Below are positions 18,277 through 28,252 of a stretch of DNA of 32,066 nt, one piece after another. The position numbers and the translations under genes were made by a program. Position 1 is the first letter of the stretch. The number at the start of each line of letters is the position of its first letter. Source of the DNA: a bacterium (lineage in GTDB: Bacteria > Electryoneota > RPQS01); NCBI GenBank assembly GCA_018814465.1, contig JAHIZR010000038.1:1-32066 (forward strand), read 5' to 3'. The notes below the pieces were generated by a model. That model was not told where the DNA came from and searched no databases. It saw nothing but the letters and a program-made list of their open reading frames with translations.

Positions 18277-21200
18277 ATGTCAAGGACTAAACGTGTTTTA
18301 ACCTTTTCTATTGTACCAGCCGCGTTGCTTGTACTTGCATTGATTGTTTTCTCGGACAGCTCGGCGACCGGATATCAGTCTTCCTCGTCGAGAGCGACTC
18401 ATGTTCCCGCCAATTTCAATGAACTTGCCGGACCGCAAGACATGGTGATGATGCCTTCGGAAGTATTGGATCCTAATCCTGAATCCGTTCGACTTCGTTT
18501 CTGGGATCCTCCTCTTGAGACGAACCGAGTTTCGATCAACGGCATCGAATACAGCACAGTGAGGCTCGCGGGTGAGGGATCGACCGTGGAGCCCGGAGAA
18601 CCTGACCTGCCACATGTCACCCGACTTGTAATGATCGGGAAGACCGGCAATGCGGCGGTACGGATACTCGATCAATCCTACAGCGTCACAAGCAATATGA
18701 AGATCGCTCCACGGCAGATTCTTCACGGGGATGAAAACTATCCGCTCGATGGAGTCGTTCAGCCTAAGTCCAGTGCATATTCTGAAGATAAGTGGCTTCC
18801 TGAAAACGTCGTCGAGATCACAGAACCTGCAACTCTTCGCGATGTCCGCTTTGTCGTCGTCAGTGTTTCGCCGGTGCAGTACAATCCGGCCCGCAATGAG
18901 ATTCGAGTCTATGACAATATCGAGTGCGTCGTCGAAAATACCGGCGGTCAAGGCCCTAACGAAATCCATGTCAGTCCCCGCTCGATTTCGCCGGGATTCA
19001 AGAAACTGTATGAAACTTTCGAGAATTTCAGAGGCAGCTCGCTGGACGAATTACCCGTATTCCCCGGTTCCTATTTGGTAATCAGTACGAATGACGCCAT
19101 CATTCTAAGTCAGGCGCAGTTGCTTGTCGATTGGTATACGAGAAAAGGACTGAACGCTTACAATCTGACGATTCCATTAAATGAATCGGCAAACGACGTT
19201 CGCACCCTGATTAACAACGAATATAACAACGGCAACGGCGAACTCGAATTTGTCTGTCTATTAGGAGATCCTTCGGCAAGCACTTCGAGCGCGTATTATC
19301 TCCCGACACACGAAATTTACCTTGTTGAAGAGTATGATAACTTTTTTGCAACTCTGAACTCCGGAGGCGGAGAGAATCCCGATCCGGTGCCTGATCTTGC
19401 TGTGGGACGAATCTCGGTTCAAAGCAGCAGCGACCTTGCCCCCTGTGTCAAAAAGTCAATCAACTACAAGAAAACGCCCTATACAGGGGATTCAGACTGG
19501 TTTACGACCGCATACTGCGCAGCGCACACCGGCCATGTGCATTCTAACATCTCGACCAAGGAGTACACTCGTCAGATTATGCTGCAGAACGGAATCACCT
19601 GTCCTCCGGTCGAGCATTTCCCCAGCGACATCGACGCCACTGACATAAATTCAATCCTGAATACGCAAATCTCGGTCTTTAATCATCGCATGTCCTGGCT
19701 CTACGAGATGTACAACAGCGCCTTGAACTCCGCTCCCAGCAATATTGCGCTTCCATTTGTAATCTCCTTCACATGCGGAACCGGTAATTTCGCATCATCC
19801 GGCGATGCATTGTCCGAAGAATGGCTGCACCCTTCGGGGCAATCTACTTCAAACCTGAAGGGAGCAATCGGCTGTGTCGGACTCTACGGTTCCGGAACTC
19901 ACGTTCCATATAACAACATCGTTGATGCAGGATCAATGTACGGCATCTATGCTTTAGGTATCGAAGAACAGGGTCTTATCAATATTGCGGGGAAACTCGA
20001 GTTGTATAAGAACTATCAGAACTTCCTTCCCAGCTCAGTTGAGGATTTCTGCTGGTGGGCAAACCTGATAGGGGATCCCGCCGTGCAGATTTGGCGCAAG
20101 CAACCGGTGACTCCGATTGTCAATATGCCCAGCACAATTGCTCTAAACACCAATAATGTGACGCTGGAGTTGCTGACGCCGACCAGTAATCCGATTGAAG
20201 GCGCTTTGATCTGTTTCGTGAAGGATTACAGCGGTTCCGAAACATTCTCGCGCGGTTATACGGATGCGAACGGTCTTGTGAACCTGCCGATTACCACTAC
20301 TTCCACTGGCTATCTTCAGGTGACCGTTACGAAGGACGACGTTATGACCATTGTTGATTCGATTCAAGTGGTCAGCACGGCAGCGTCACTTGCTCTGAAC
20401 AGTGTTTCCATCGATGACGATAACAGCGGCGGGACATCCGGCAATAATGACGATATCCCCAATCCGGGCGAAATCATTGATTTGAATATTCGTCTGAAAA
20501 ACGCTGGGACTTCAGCCACCTGCACAGGCATTTCCGGAATACTGACGACAGAAGCGGCCGGTGTCACGATCATTGAAAGTACGCGCGACTACCCGGACAT
20601 TGCATACGGCGAAAACGCCTATCCAACCTCTCCCTACCGCATTCAGGTTTCTTCAGTTTTCAACGGTGAACCGATTACGTTATTTCTGGAAACAACTTCG
20701 TCCGCCGGAATGCAGTCGATTCGCGTAGATATGACACCCTCTGCCGCCGATGTCGCCTATATCAGCAGCGCCTTCTTCGGACCGGGCAACAATCTGAATC
20801 CGGGAGAATCGGGTCCTTTCCAAGTTACATTCCAGAATAGCGGTGACGAGACTCTTGTCAATGCCTCCGGTTTGCTGCGCTCGCTTGATGCGCGAGTAAC
20901 CGTCACTGATCAGTTCGGTGATTACGGCAACGTTTCGAGTTCATCAAATGCCACGAATTCAGTCGACCGTTTTGAAATCTCGATCAGCTCGGGCATGTTT
21001 AACGGACATCAGACTGAAATGGAATTGGTAATCACAGATGACAACGGCTTCCGCGACAGCACCCGTTTCCACATTACCATCGGTTCGATCAGCAGCACAA
21101 GCCCCTCCGGTCCCGACGCGTATGGCTACTATGCTTTCGATAACACCGAGACTTCACCCCCCACAGCTCCCTGCACTTATGAATGGATTGAGATCTGCCC

Positions 21201-23406
21201 GTCATTGGGAGGCAGCGGGACTTCCATGGGTTTCAATGATCAAGTGGAAGATGGAGACCAGAGTTCTGTTGTTACTCTGCCGTTCAGTTTTCAATTCTAT
21301 GGCAATACGTTCTCGCAGATTACTATATGTACAAACGGTTGGATCGCTTTCGGCAGTTATCCGACGATTGACGACTTCAGAAACTACCGTATGGGCACAC
21401 CGCTTGGACCACCCAATCAGGTCGCCGCATTCTGGGATGATTTGGAGGTTTTTGGAACATCGAATAATGTTTACAGATATCACGATTCAGCCGACCATCG
21501 CTACATAATCGAGTGGCGCGCGAGAACACTCTGGTCAGACGCCAATGAGTTTTTTCAGATTATTCTATATGATCCCAATTACTACCCATCCACAAGCGGC
21601 GACGGCAAGATTAAAGTCCAATATCACACGTTTAATCTGACCGCTAACAGCGCTACAAACGACAACAGCTATTTCTCCGTAGGCATTCAGAATCAGGATC
21701 ATTCCATCGGTCTTGACTATGCCTTCTGGAGCTCCTACGGACCGGGCGCCGCATCTCTGGCCGCTGGACGAGCGATTATGTTCACCACGGACGCAACGGG
21801 CCAGTTGAATCCTGCAATCGAACTTAACGATCCTAACGGCGGAGAGAACTGGTATGTCGGACTGTCACGGAATATCCTCTGGCAAACAACTGCCGTCACC
21901 GGAGACATTGACATTGAATTGAATCGAGGCTATCCCGGAGGCCCGTGGGAATCGGTTGTTTCCGAAACCGACAATGACGGGACATACGCCTGGACTATCG
22001 ATGCGCCAGAGACTTCGACCGCCCGTATTCGAGTGCTGAGTCATGATAATCCCAGTGTCGGCGATACCTCCGATGCAAACTTCAATCTGCTGCTGCCCTC
22101 ACTGACCATAACGTCTCCGAATGGAGGAGAGATTCTCAATACCGGCGAAACATATGATATCATGTGGAGCGGTTCCGGACTCGCGAGTGTTACGGTTGAG
22201 ATCAATCGCAACTATCCTTCCGAAAACTGGGAACTGATCACAGCGTCCGCTGAAGGCAGATACGAGTGGACAGCAACCGGTCCTCCGACAGGCAACGCCA
22301 GAATTCGAGTGACATCGAATACCGTGCCGACAGTTTTCGATATCACCGACGGCAGTTTTGTAATCGGACTGCCGCCGGTTGTCTCGCATCAGAAACTGTC
22401 CGATCAATCAATCGGCACTGCCACTCTCGTCGCCAATATCGTCGATGATGCCGCCGGGATCAATGCAACATTGTATTATCGCGAAATCGGAGCAACGAGC
22501 TATAGCTCAACATCCTTCATTGAAAGCGCATACCCGGACGACTATACCGCATCGTTCAATGTTCCGCTGCCCGGCGAATACGAGTACTATATTCAAACCG
22601 TTGACGCTCAAGGCTTCGTCGTCCGGACTCCGGAAACCGGCACATTGAGCTTCGATGCGGGCGACTCATGCACCGAATGGCTGTCGCATGACGACGGTGT
22701 CTCGGAAAGCTATCAATGGGCGAATGGACCGCATTTCCAATGGGCTGTCTATTTCGATCCGGGAAGCTATCCTTATACTATCTGCAGCGGGTGCTATGCG
22801 ATCAATCCGGTCAATCCAACCGCTTTGCACGGACCGATTCTCTTCTCTATTCTGCTCGCGGACGGCCCCCTCAATGAACCGGGCACCGTGATATTCCAGG
22901 ATACAACCGGGTCGGTAAACGCCGCCGGTGGGCTGCCTTCAGGAGCCGCATGGACTGATGTCGTCGTAAGCGGTGAAACGGACATCATCGCGACAGGTCC
23001 ATTCTATGTCAGTGTAATGAACTTCTATCCGGCTGACGGCGCCGTCGCTTTCGCCTTGGATACAAACTCTCCTTCCGATCATTCGTATATCTTCGATCCA
23101 TGCGATGACGTTTGGATGAACGAGAGCGAAACTCATCTGAACACTCGCTATGGCAACCGGATGATTCGAGTCGCCGGATTCGGTTTACAGCCTCCCCTCA
23201 TCGTCATCCAGCGTGAAAACGACGGCGTCAAGCTGAGTTGGAATACGACCGGAGCCCCTTATTACAGAATTTATTCATCTGCAAACGCTGACGGACCGTT
23301 TGACACATTCGTTGGCTCGACAGATGAACTGGAATTCATCGACGCGGGTGTTCTTGCTACAGATGAAATCCTCTTCTATCAAGTGCTTTCATCGACAACT
23401 CCTTAG
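18277..23406 (+). CDS. large exported C25 (gingipain-like) family protein without T9SS CTD
   Basis: 1709 aa; signal peptide MSRTKRVLTFSIVPAALLVLALIVFS; propeptide-like N-terminus; C25 core SYLVISTNDAIILSQAQLLVDWYTRKGLNAY...LPFVISFTCGTGNFASSGDALSEEWL...NLIGDPAVQIW; then Ig/CARDB-like repeats, two NGGE modules and a C-terminal FN3-like module. Confidence 0.82.
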   Translation: MSRTKRVLTFSIVPAALLVLALIVFSDSSATGYQSSSSRATHVPANFNELAGPQDMVMMPSEVLDPNPESVRLRFWDPPLETNRVSINGIEYSTVRLAGEGSTVEPGEPDLPHVTRLVMIGKTGNAAVRILDQSYSVTSNMKIAPRQILHGDENYPLDGVVQPKSSAYSEDKWLPENVVEITEPATLRDVRFVVVSVSPVQYNPARNEIRVYDNIECVVENTGGQGPNEIHVSPRSISPGFKKLYETFENFRGSSLDELPVFPGSYLVISTNDAIILSQAQLLVDWYTRKGLNAYNLTIPLNESANDVRTLINNEYNNGNGELEFVCLLGDPSASTSSAYYLPTHEIYLVEEYDNFFATLNSGGGENPDPVPDLAVGRISVQSSSDLAPCVKKSINYKKTPYTGDSDWFTTAYCAAHTGHVHSNISTKEYTRQIMLQNGITCPPVEHFPSDIDATDINSILNTQISVFNHRMSWLYEMYNSALNSAPSNIALPFVISFTCGTGNFASSGDALSEEWLHPSGQSTSNLKGAIGCVGLYGSGTHVPYNNIVDAGSMYGIYALGIEEQGLINIAGKLELYKNYQNFLPSSVEDFCWWANLIGDPAVQIWRKQPVTPIVNMPSTIALNTNNVTLELLTPTSNPIEGALICFVKDYSGSETFSRGYTDANGLVNLPITTTSTGYLQVTVTKDDVMTIVDSIQVVSTAASLALNSVSIDDDNSGGTSGNNDDIPNPGEIIDLNIRLKNAGTSATCTGISGILTTEAAGVTIIESTRDYPDIAYGENAYPTSPYRIQVSSVFNGEPITLFLETTSSAGMQSIRVDMTPSAADVAYISSAFFGPGNNLNPGESGPFQVTFQNSGDETLVNASGLLRSLDARVTVTDQFGDYGNVSSSSNATNSVDRFEISISSGMFNGHQTEMELVITDDNGFRDSTRFHITIGSISSTSPSGPDAYGYYAFDNTETSPPTAPCTYEWIEICPSLGGSGTSMGFNDQVEDGDQSSVVTLPFSFQFYGNTFSQITICTNGWIAFGSYPTIDDFRNYRMGTPLGPPNQVAAFWDDLEVFGTSNNVYRYHDSADHRYIIEWRARTLWSDANEFFQIILYDPNYYPSTSGDGKIKVQYHTFNLTANSATNDNSYFSVGIQNQDHSIGLDYAFWSSYGPGAASLAAGRAIMFTTDATGQLNPAIELNDPNGGENWYVGLSRNILWQTTAVTGDIDIELNRGYPGGPWESVVSETDNDGTYAWTIDAPETSTARIRVLSHDNPSVGDTSDANFNLLLPSLTITSPNGGEILNTGETYDIMWSGSGLASVTVEINRNYPSENWELITASAEGRYEWTATGPPTGNARIRVTSNTVPTVFDITDGSFVIGLPPVVSHQKLSDQSIGTATLVANIVDDAAGINATLYYREIGATSYSSTSFIESAYPDDYTASFNVPLPGEYEYYIQTVDAQGFVVRTPETGTLSFDAGDSCTEWLSHDDGVSESYQWANGPHFQWAVYFDPGSYPYTICSGCYAINPVNPTALHGPILFSILLADGPLNEPGTVIFQDTTGSVNAAGGLPSGAAWTDVVVSGETDIIATGPFYVSVMNFYPADGAVAFALDTNSPSDHSYIFDPCDDVWMNESETHLNTRYGNRMIRVAGFGLQPPLIVIQRENDGVKLSWNTTGAPYYRIYSSANADGPFDTFVGSTDELEFIDAGVLATDEILFYQVLSSTTP

Positions 23407-23430
23407 CAATGCTCATTAATCTCCAAACGA

Positions 23431-23460
23431 AAGAGACCGGTCAACATTGACCGGTCTCTT
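23431..23460 (+). terminator. hairpin terminator between the 1709-aa CDS and tRNA-fMet, possibly bidirectional
   Basis: aagagaccggtca-acat-tgaccggtctctt followed by ctcttt. Confidence 0.8.
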
Positions 23461-23467
23461 CTCTTTG

Positions 23468-23541
<74 letters not shown>

Positions 23542-23587
23542 TCGTAGTATCAATATAAGGATTTACCCGTTGCTTGTCAAGTCAACG

Positions 23588-24829
23588 CTATTTCTGTTCG
23601 TCCTGTGCATTACCTTGCGGAATTGAAACCAGCAAGGCCTCTGTCTGCATCGGTGTACTCGCCAAGACGCGCACGATAACTCCATCAATTTCAAACTGTT
23701 CTCCCGGAGTAGGGATTCCTCCCTTGATCGAAGTCACCCATCCTGACAATGTCGAGAAATCTCCTTCGGGAAATCTCCAATGCGCAATCGACGCCAACTC
23801 ATCGCGACTGACAGAACCCGTCGTCAGAAATTTCCCCGGCGCGATTCGCTTTATTGTTGAGCGATGCGCCTCCCAGGCTTCACCAACCGGTCCCACAAGT
23901 GCGCTGATGATATCTTTTAGTCCAACAATACCGTCCGTTCCGCCGTGCTCGTCGACGACAATCGCAACTCGCAGTTCATTAAACTTGAACTGTTCGAGTT
24001 GATCGACGATCCGTTTTGACTCCGGAATCGCCGGAAGCGGTTGGATTATTTCTGAAATCGATTCGCGTTTTCTTAAGAGATCCCGTGAATGAATGCATCC
24101 TGTGATATGATCCAAATCGATTTCATACACCGGCAGAACATTGTGACGGCTTTCTTCAAAAACCTTGACAGCTTCCTCGACCGTGGCATCGTGTTTGATC
24201 GCAATCATCTTCGTTCGCGGAGTCATCACTTCGCGCACACGAATATCCCGGGCATTCAAGTATCGCAGCAGCAACTCGCCCTCCCGTTCATTGAGCGCTC
24301 CCTCTGCTTCCGCTTCGGATAAGATCTGGTCAATTTCAGAGCGAAGGTTTATCCTTTTATCCTTCGATTTGTGATCCGTTCGCGGCAGACGACCCGCAAT
24401 ATGCACGACCGGCCGCAAACACCAGCGAAACGGATAAAACAGAATATGAGAAACAAAGAGCGGATAGGAACCGATTCGCACGAGCAGATTTGCCGAGCTG
24501 TATGCAAACAGTTTCGGAATGATTTCAGCAAAGAGCAGGATAAAAAGCGGAGAAGCAACCATCACTGCGATGGAAGAAATCCCTGCTTTTTCCGCCCAGA
24601 TTACGACTAAAGTCGCAAAAGCAACATTGGAAAGGTTTGTCCCGATGAGGGATGTCATCAGAAATCTGTCCGATTTCACGGACAGGAACTCCAGCGCGCG
24701 GATGCCGATTCGACCTGATTTTTTCCATCCTTCCAGAATGATCTTATCGAACGATGTATAGGCAATCTCCATCCCTGAATAAAAAACACTCAGCAGAAAG
24801 CAGAGAATCGTCCAAATCAGGATATCCAC
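23588..24829 (-). CDS. CNNM (DUF21)-CBS-CorC_HlyC transporter-associated membrane protein
   Basis: 413 aa; N-terminal DUF21 transmembrane region, EVMTPRTKMIAIKHDATVEEAVKVFEESRHNVLPVYE CBS pair, C-terminal VDEHGGTDGIVGLKDIISALVG CorC-type domain. Confidence 0.9.
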   Translation of the reverse strand: MDILIWTILCFLLSVFYSGMEIAYTSFDKIILEGWKKSGRIGIRALEFLSVKSDRFLMTSLIGTNLSNVAFATLVVIWAEKAGISSIAVMVASPLFILLFAEIIPKLFAYSSANLLVRIGSYPLFVSHILFYPFRWCLRPVVHIAGRLPRTDHKSKDKRINLRSEIDQILSEAEAEGALNEREGELLLRYLNARDIRVREVMTPRTKMIAIKHDATVEEAVKVFEESRHNVLPVYEIDLDHITGCIHSRDLLRKRESISEIIQPLPAIPESKRIVDQLEQFKFNELRVAIVVDEHGGTDGIVGLKDIISALVGPVGEAWEAHRSTIKRIAPGKFLTTGSVSRDELASIAHWRFPEGDFSTLSGWVTSIKGGIPTPGEQFEIDGVIVRVLASTPMQTEALLVSIPQGNAQDEQK

Positions 24830-25443
24830 TGGCCCGCCTCCACTATCTGAATCCGGCCGGAAGAACCATCGATTAACCGCTGTTTAAATTTAGCTATTTC
24901 GTGCCTGCGAATCTTGATCGTGAAAACAACATTATCTATTGATTCGCACGGTTCCACGAGCGCCGAATGCTGGGCAGACCAATGATATACAAGTCCCTGG
25001 TCTTCAAAGGAAGCAACCACATTGAGAACGGCGAGAACAGTGCGAGTAATGCGCTCGCTCGCATCAAGCGCAAGCGCGGCGCATTCACCGTAAGCCCGTC
25101 CCAGATTGCCGGTTCCCAGTTTAGTGCCGCCGTAATATCGAGTGACGATCACGCCGCAGTCGGTTAGTTGATGGGATTGGATTTCTCGTAAAATCGGCAA
25201 TCCGGCAGTTCCGTGCGGTTCACCGGCATCGCTGGATTTCTCCCGCAGATCGGCGCCGTGACCCAATCGATACGCAAAACACCAGTGAGTCGCATCGTAA
25301 TAACGTTTGCGTTCCGCTTCGAGACTTTGTCCGAAGTCGTCGAGGGACGAGCACGGGAAAGCAACTCCCAGAAACCGTGAAGCCATCACACGCGTCTGCG
25401 ATTCACCTGCTGTCCTAATGGTTAAAAACTCGTCCTCTTCCAT
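24817..25443 (-). CDS. YigZ/IMPACT family protein
   Basis: 208 aa; RYYDATHWCFAYRLGHG...SSDAGEPHGTAGLPILREIQSHQLTDCGVIVTRYYGGTKLGTGNLGRAY is the UPF0029/IMPACT signature. 3' end overlaps the next gene by 13 bp. Confidence 0.92.
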   Translation of the reverse strand: MEEDEFLTIRTAGESQTRVMASRFLGVAFPCSSLDDFGQSLEAERKRYYDATHWCFAYRLGHGADLREKSSDAGEPHGTAGLPILREIQSHQLTDCGVIVTRYYGGTKLGTGNLGRAYGECAALALDASERITRTVLAVLNVVASFEDQGLVYHWSAQHSALVEPCESIDNVVFTIKIRRHEIAKFKQRLIDGSSGRIQIVEAGQWIS

Positions 25444-25455
25444 TTATCCGATTTG

Positions 25456-28227
25456 TTACTTGCGATTCGCTATGACCGTTGCCTGCGCGGCTGCTAAGCG
25501 GGCAATCGGAACACGAAACGGACTGCACGAGACGTAATCAAGCCCGATTCTGTCAAAGAAATGAACCGAAGCCGGATCACCGCCGTGCTCACCGCAGATG
25601 CCAACCTTCAGGTCCGGTCTGCTCGACCGACCTCGTTCAAATCCCATTCTTACGAGTTGACCGACTCCAAGCTGATCAATGCTCTCGAAAGGATCATGCA
25701 GCAGCAGGCTGTTCGCCACATAATAAGGCAGGAAGCGACCGGAGTCGTCCCGCGACAGACCCATACAGGTTTGAGTTAAGTCGTTCGTGCCGAAGCTGAA
25801 GAACTCCGCGTACTTGGCGATTTCATTCGCGACCAATGCGGCGCGGGGCAATTCGATCATCGTGCCGACAAGAAAGTTCAGCCTCTGTCCAGTTTCTCGC
25901 ATAACGTCCGCCGCAACACGGCGAACCACTGCGGCCTGCGCTTTGAATTCTCGCGACGTCATAATAAGCGGAATCATGACTTCGGGATAAACTCCTATCC
26001 CCTCCTTCTGGACAGCGGCGGCTGCTTCAAAAATCGCCTGCGACTGCATCTCGGTAATCTCAGGATATAAGATCCCAAGACGGCAGCCGCGATGACCAAG
26101 CATCGGATTGCTCTCGGATAATTCCTCGACTTTATCACGAACTTCCTCGAAGGTTATCCCCATCGTTTCCGCGAGCTCGCGCTGAGCTTCCTCTTCATGC
26201 GGCAGGAATTCATGGAGCGGCGGATCAAGCAGGCGAATGGTAACGGGCTTGCCATTCATGACCCGGAAAATTCCTTCAAAGTCCTCACGCTGGTAAGGCT
26301 TGACCTTGCTCAATGCTTGCTTGCGATCTTCAAGATCATCGGCAAGAATCATCTCGCGGACGGCGTCAATACGGTCTCCCTCGAAGAACATGTGTTCGGT
26401 TCTTGTCAAACCGATGCCTTCGGCACCGAACGCGACGGCGTTGATGCATTGATCAGGCTGATCAGCGTTGGTGCGGATCTTCATTCTTCGGCGTTCATCC
26501 GCCCATTGCATTAGTCTGGCATAGAGCCGGTAAGTCGGAGCATCCATCGGATCCAGAGTGCGATCAAGGAGAACTTGAATAACCTCAGAAGGTCTGGTCG
26601 GGATTTTTCCGAAATAGACGTTGCCGGTCGAACCACTCAGAGAAATCCAATCGCCTTTCCTAATCGAGCGCTTACCGACAGTGATTGTTTCCGCCGTATA
26701 GTCGATATCGAGCGCTTCACATCCCGCTACACAGACGCGTCCCATTTGCCGGGCGACGAGCGCCGCATGCGATGTCATCCCGCCGCGCTGCGTCAGAATA
26801 CCCTTTGCGGCTTCCATGCCGCGAATATCTTCAGGAGATGTTTCGATCCGCACCAGAATAACTGGATCGCCTGTTGCCGCCATTTCGACCGCGTCGTCGG
26901 CGTGAAATACCACCCGCCCGGTCGCGGCTCCGGGACCGGCATTCAATCCGCGCGCGGCCGGAGTGTGCTTCTTCAACTCGTTTTTGTCGAATATCGGACG
27001 CAGCAGCTGATTGAGCATATTGGGCTCAACCCGCAGAATCGCTTCATCTTCCGTGATGAGTTTTTCCTCGACCATCTCGACTGCGTTCCTGATCGCGGCC
27101 ATGCCGGTTCGCTTGCCGACGCGACATTGCAGCATCCAGAGTTTGTCGTTCTGAATCGTGAACTCGATATCCATCATATCGCGATAGTGAGCTTCGAGCC
27201 GGTCGGAAATTTCAAGCAGCTGTTTTGTCGCATCCGGCATGTACTCTTCAAGTGAAGGATATTGATCCTTCCGATCATCCTCGGAAATGCCGTGATTCCT
27301 TGCCCATTCCTGCGATGCCTTCCGCATAACTTGCTGAGGTGTGCGAATACCCGCCACAACATCTTCGCCCTGAGCATTCACCAGATACTCACCATAAAAC
27401 ACCTTTTCTCCGCTGGCCGGATCACGGGTAAAAGCGACGCCTGTGGCGCAGTCTTTACCCAAGTTACCAAATACCATCGCCTGCACATTGACTGCCGTTC
27501 CCCATTCAGCGGGAATTCTATTCAGTTGCCGATAGACAATAGCGCGGTCATTCATCCATGATCCGAAGACGGCCGAAATAGCTCCCGCCAGTTGTTCGCG
27601 AGGATCATCGGGGAATTCGAGACCCAAGCGGCCCCTAATTAGCGCTTTGAATTCCGCGACTAACTCTTTCAGAGCATCCGCGCTGAGTTCAGAATCGTAC
27701 TTAACTCCGGTGGTTTTCTTTTTGGCGTCCAGCAGTTCCTCGAAAGGATCCTCTTTCTCCTTGGATTCCGGTTTTAAACCAAGCACCACATCGCCGTACA
27801 TCGCAACAAAACGACGGTATGAATCGTAAGCAAAGCGCGGGTCGCCACTCTGCTCGATCAAGCCCGTCACGGTTTCGTCGTTTAAGCCAAGATTCAGAAT
27901 CGTATCCATCATCCCCGGCATGGAAGCTGGCGCACCGCTTCGCACCGACAGCAACAGCGGATTCTTTTTATCGCCGAAGCCTGTTTTGCTGACAGATTCG
28001 ACGAATCGAATGCCGGAGTCAATCTGGCTTTGCAGGGTATCCGGATAAGTCCGCTTGTGAGCGTAATAGTAGCTGCAAACTTCGGTTGTAATCGTGAAGC
28101 CGGGGGGCACAGGCATCCCGAGATGATTCATCGAGGCCAAATTCGCGCCCTTTCCGCCCAACAGCAGTTTCATGTCTTCACGACCCTCGGCGGAACCATT
28201 GCCGAAGGTGTAAACGTACTGACTCAT
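25456..28227 (-). CDS. ppdK: pyruvate, phosphate dikinase
   Basis: 923 aa; N-terminal [28 protein letters not shown]; phosphohistidine motif [22 protein letters not shown]-terminal [20 protein letters not shown]. Confidence 0.96.
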   Translation of the reverse strand: MSQYVYTFGNGSAEGREDMKLLLGGKGANLASMNHLGMPVPPGFTITTEVCSYYYAHKRTYPDTLQSQIDSGIRFVESVSKTGFGDKKNPLLLSVRSGAPASMPGMMDTILNLGLNDETVTGLIEQSGDPRFAYDSYRRFVAMYGDVVLGLKPESKEKEDPFEELLDAKKKTTGVKYDSELSADALKELVAEFKALIRGRLGLEFPDDPREQLAGAISAVFGSWMNDRAIVYRQLNRIPAEWGTAVNVQAMVFGNLGKDCATGVAFTRDPASGEKVFYGEYLVNAQGEDVVAGIRTPQQVMRKASQEWARNHGISEDDRKDQYPSLEEYMPDATKQLLEISDRLEAHYRDMMDIEFTIQNDKLWMLQCRVGKRTGMAAIRNAVEMVEEKLITEDEAILRVEPNMLNQLLRPIFDKNELKKHTPAARGLNAGPGAATGRVVFHADDAVEMAATGDPVILVRIETSPEDIRGMEAAKGILTQRGGMTSHAALVARQMGRVCVAGCEALDIDYTAETITVGKRSIRKGDWISLSGSTGNVYFGKIPTRPSEVIQVLLDRTLDPMDAPTYRLYARLMQWADERRRMKIRTNADQPDQCINAVAFGAEGIGLTRTEHMFFEGDRIDAVREMILADDLEDRKQALSKVKPYQREDFEGIFRVMNGKPVTIRLLDPPLHEFLPHEEEAQRELAETMGITFEEVRDKVEELSESNPMLGHRGCRLGILYPEITEMQSQAIFEAAAAVQKEGIGVYPEVMIPLIMTSREFKAQAAVVRRVAADVMRETGQRLNFLVGTMIELPRAALVANEIAKYAEFFSFGTNDLTQTCMGLSRDDSGRFLPYYVANSLLLHDPFESIDQLGVGQLVRMGFERGRSSRPDLKVGICGEHGGDPASVHFFDRIGLDYVSCSPFRVPIARLAAAQATVIANRK

Positions 28228-28252
28228 TTCTTCGTTATTCTCCTAACGATAA

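Noticed and set aside
18298-18969. 223-aa minus-strand ORF inside the 1709-aa gene
   Set aside because: Antisense shadow ORF with no recognisable motifs.
24817-24829. 13-bp overlap between the YigZ and CNNM/CorC genes
   Set aside because: Ordinary co-directional overlap in a compact operon.
26575-27255. 226-aa plus-strand ORF inside ppdK
   Set aside because: Antisense shadow of a well-conserved PPDK coding region.
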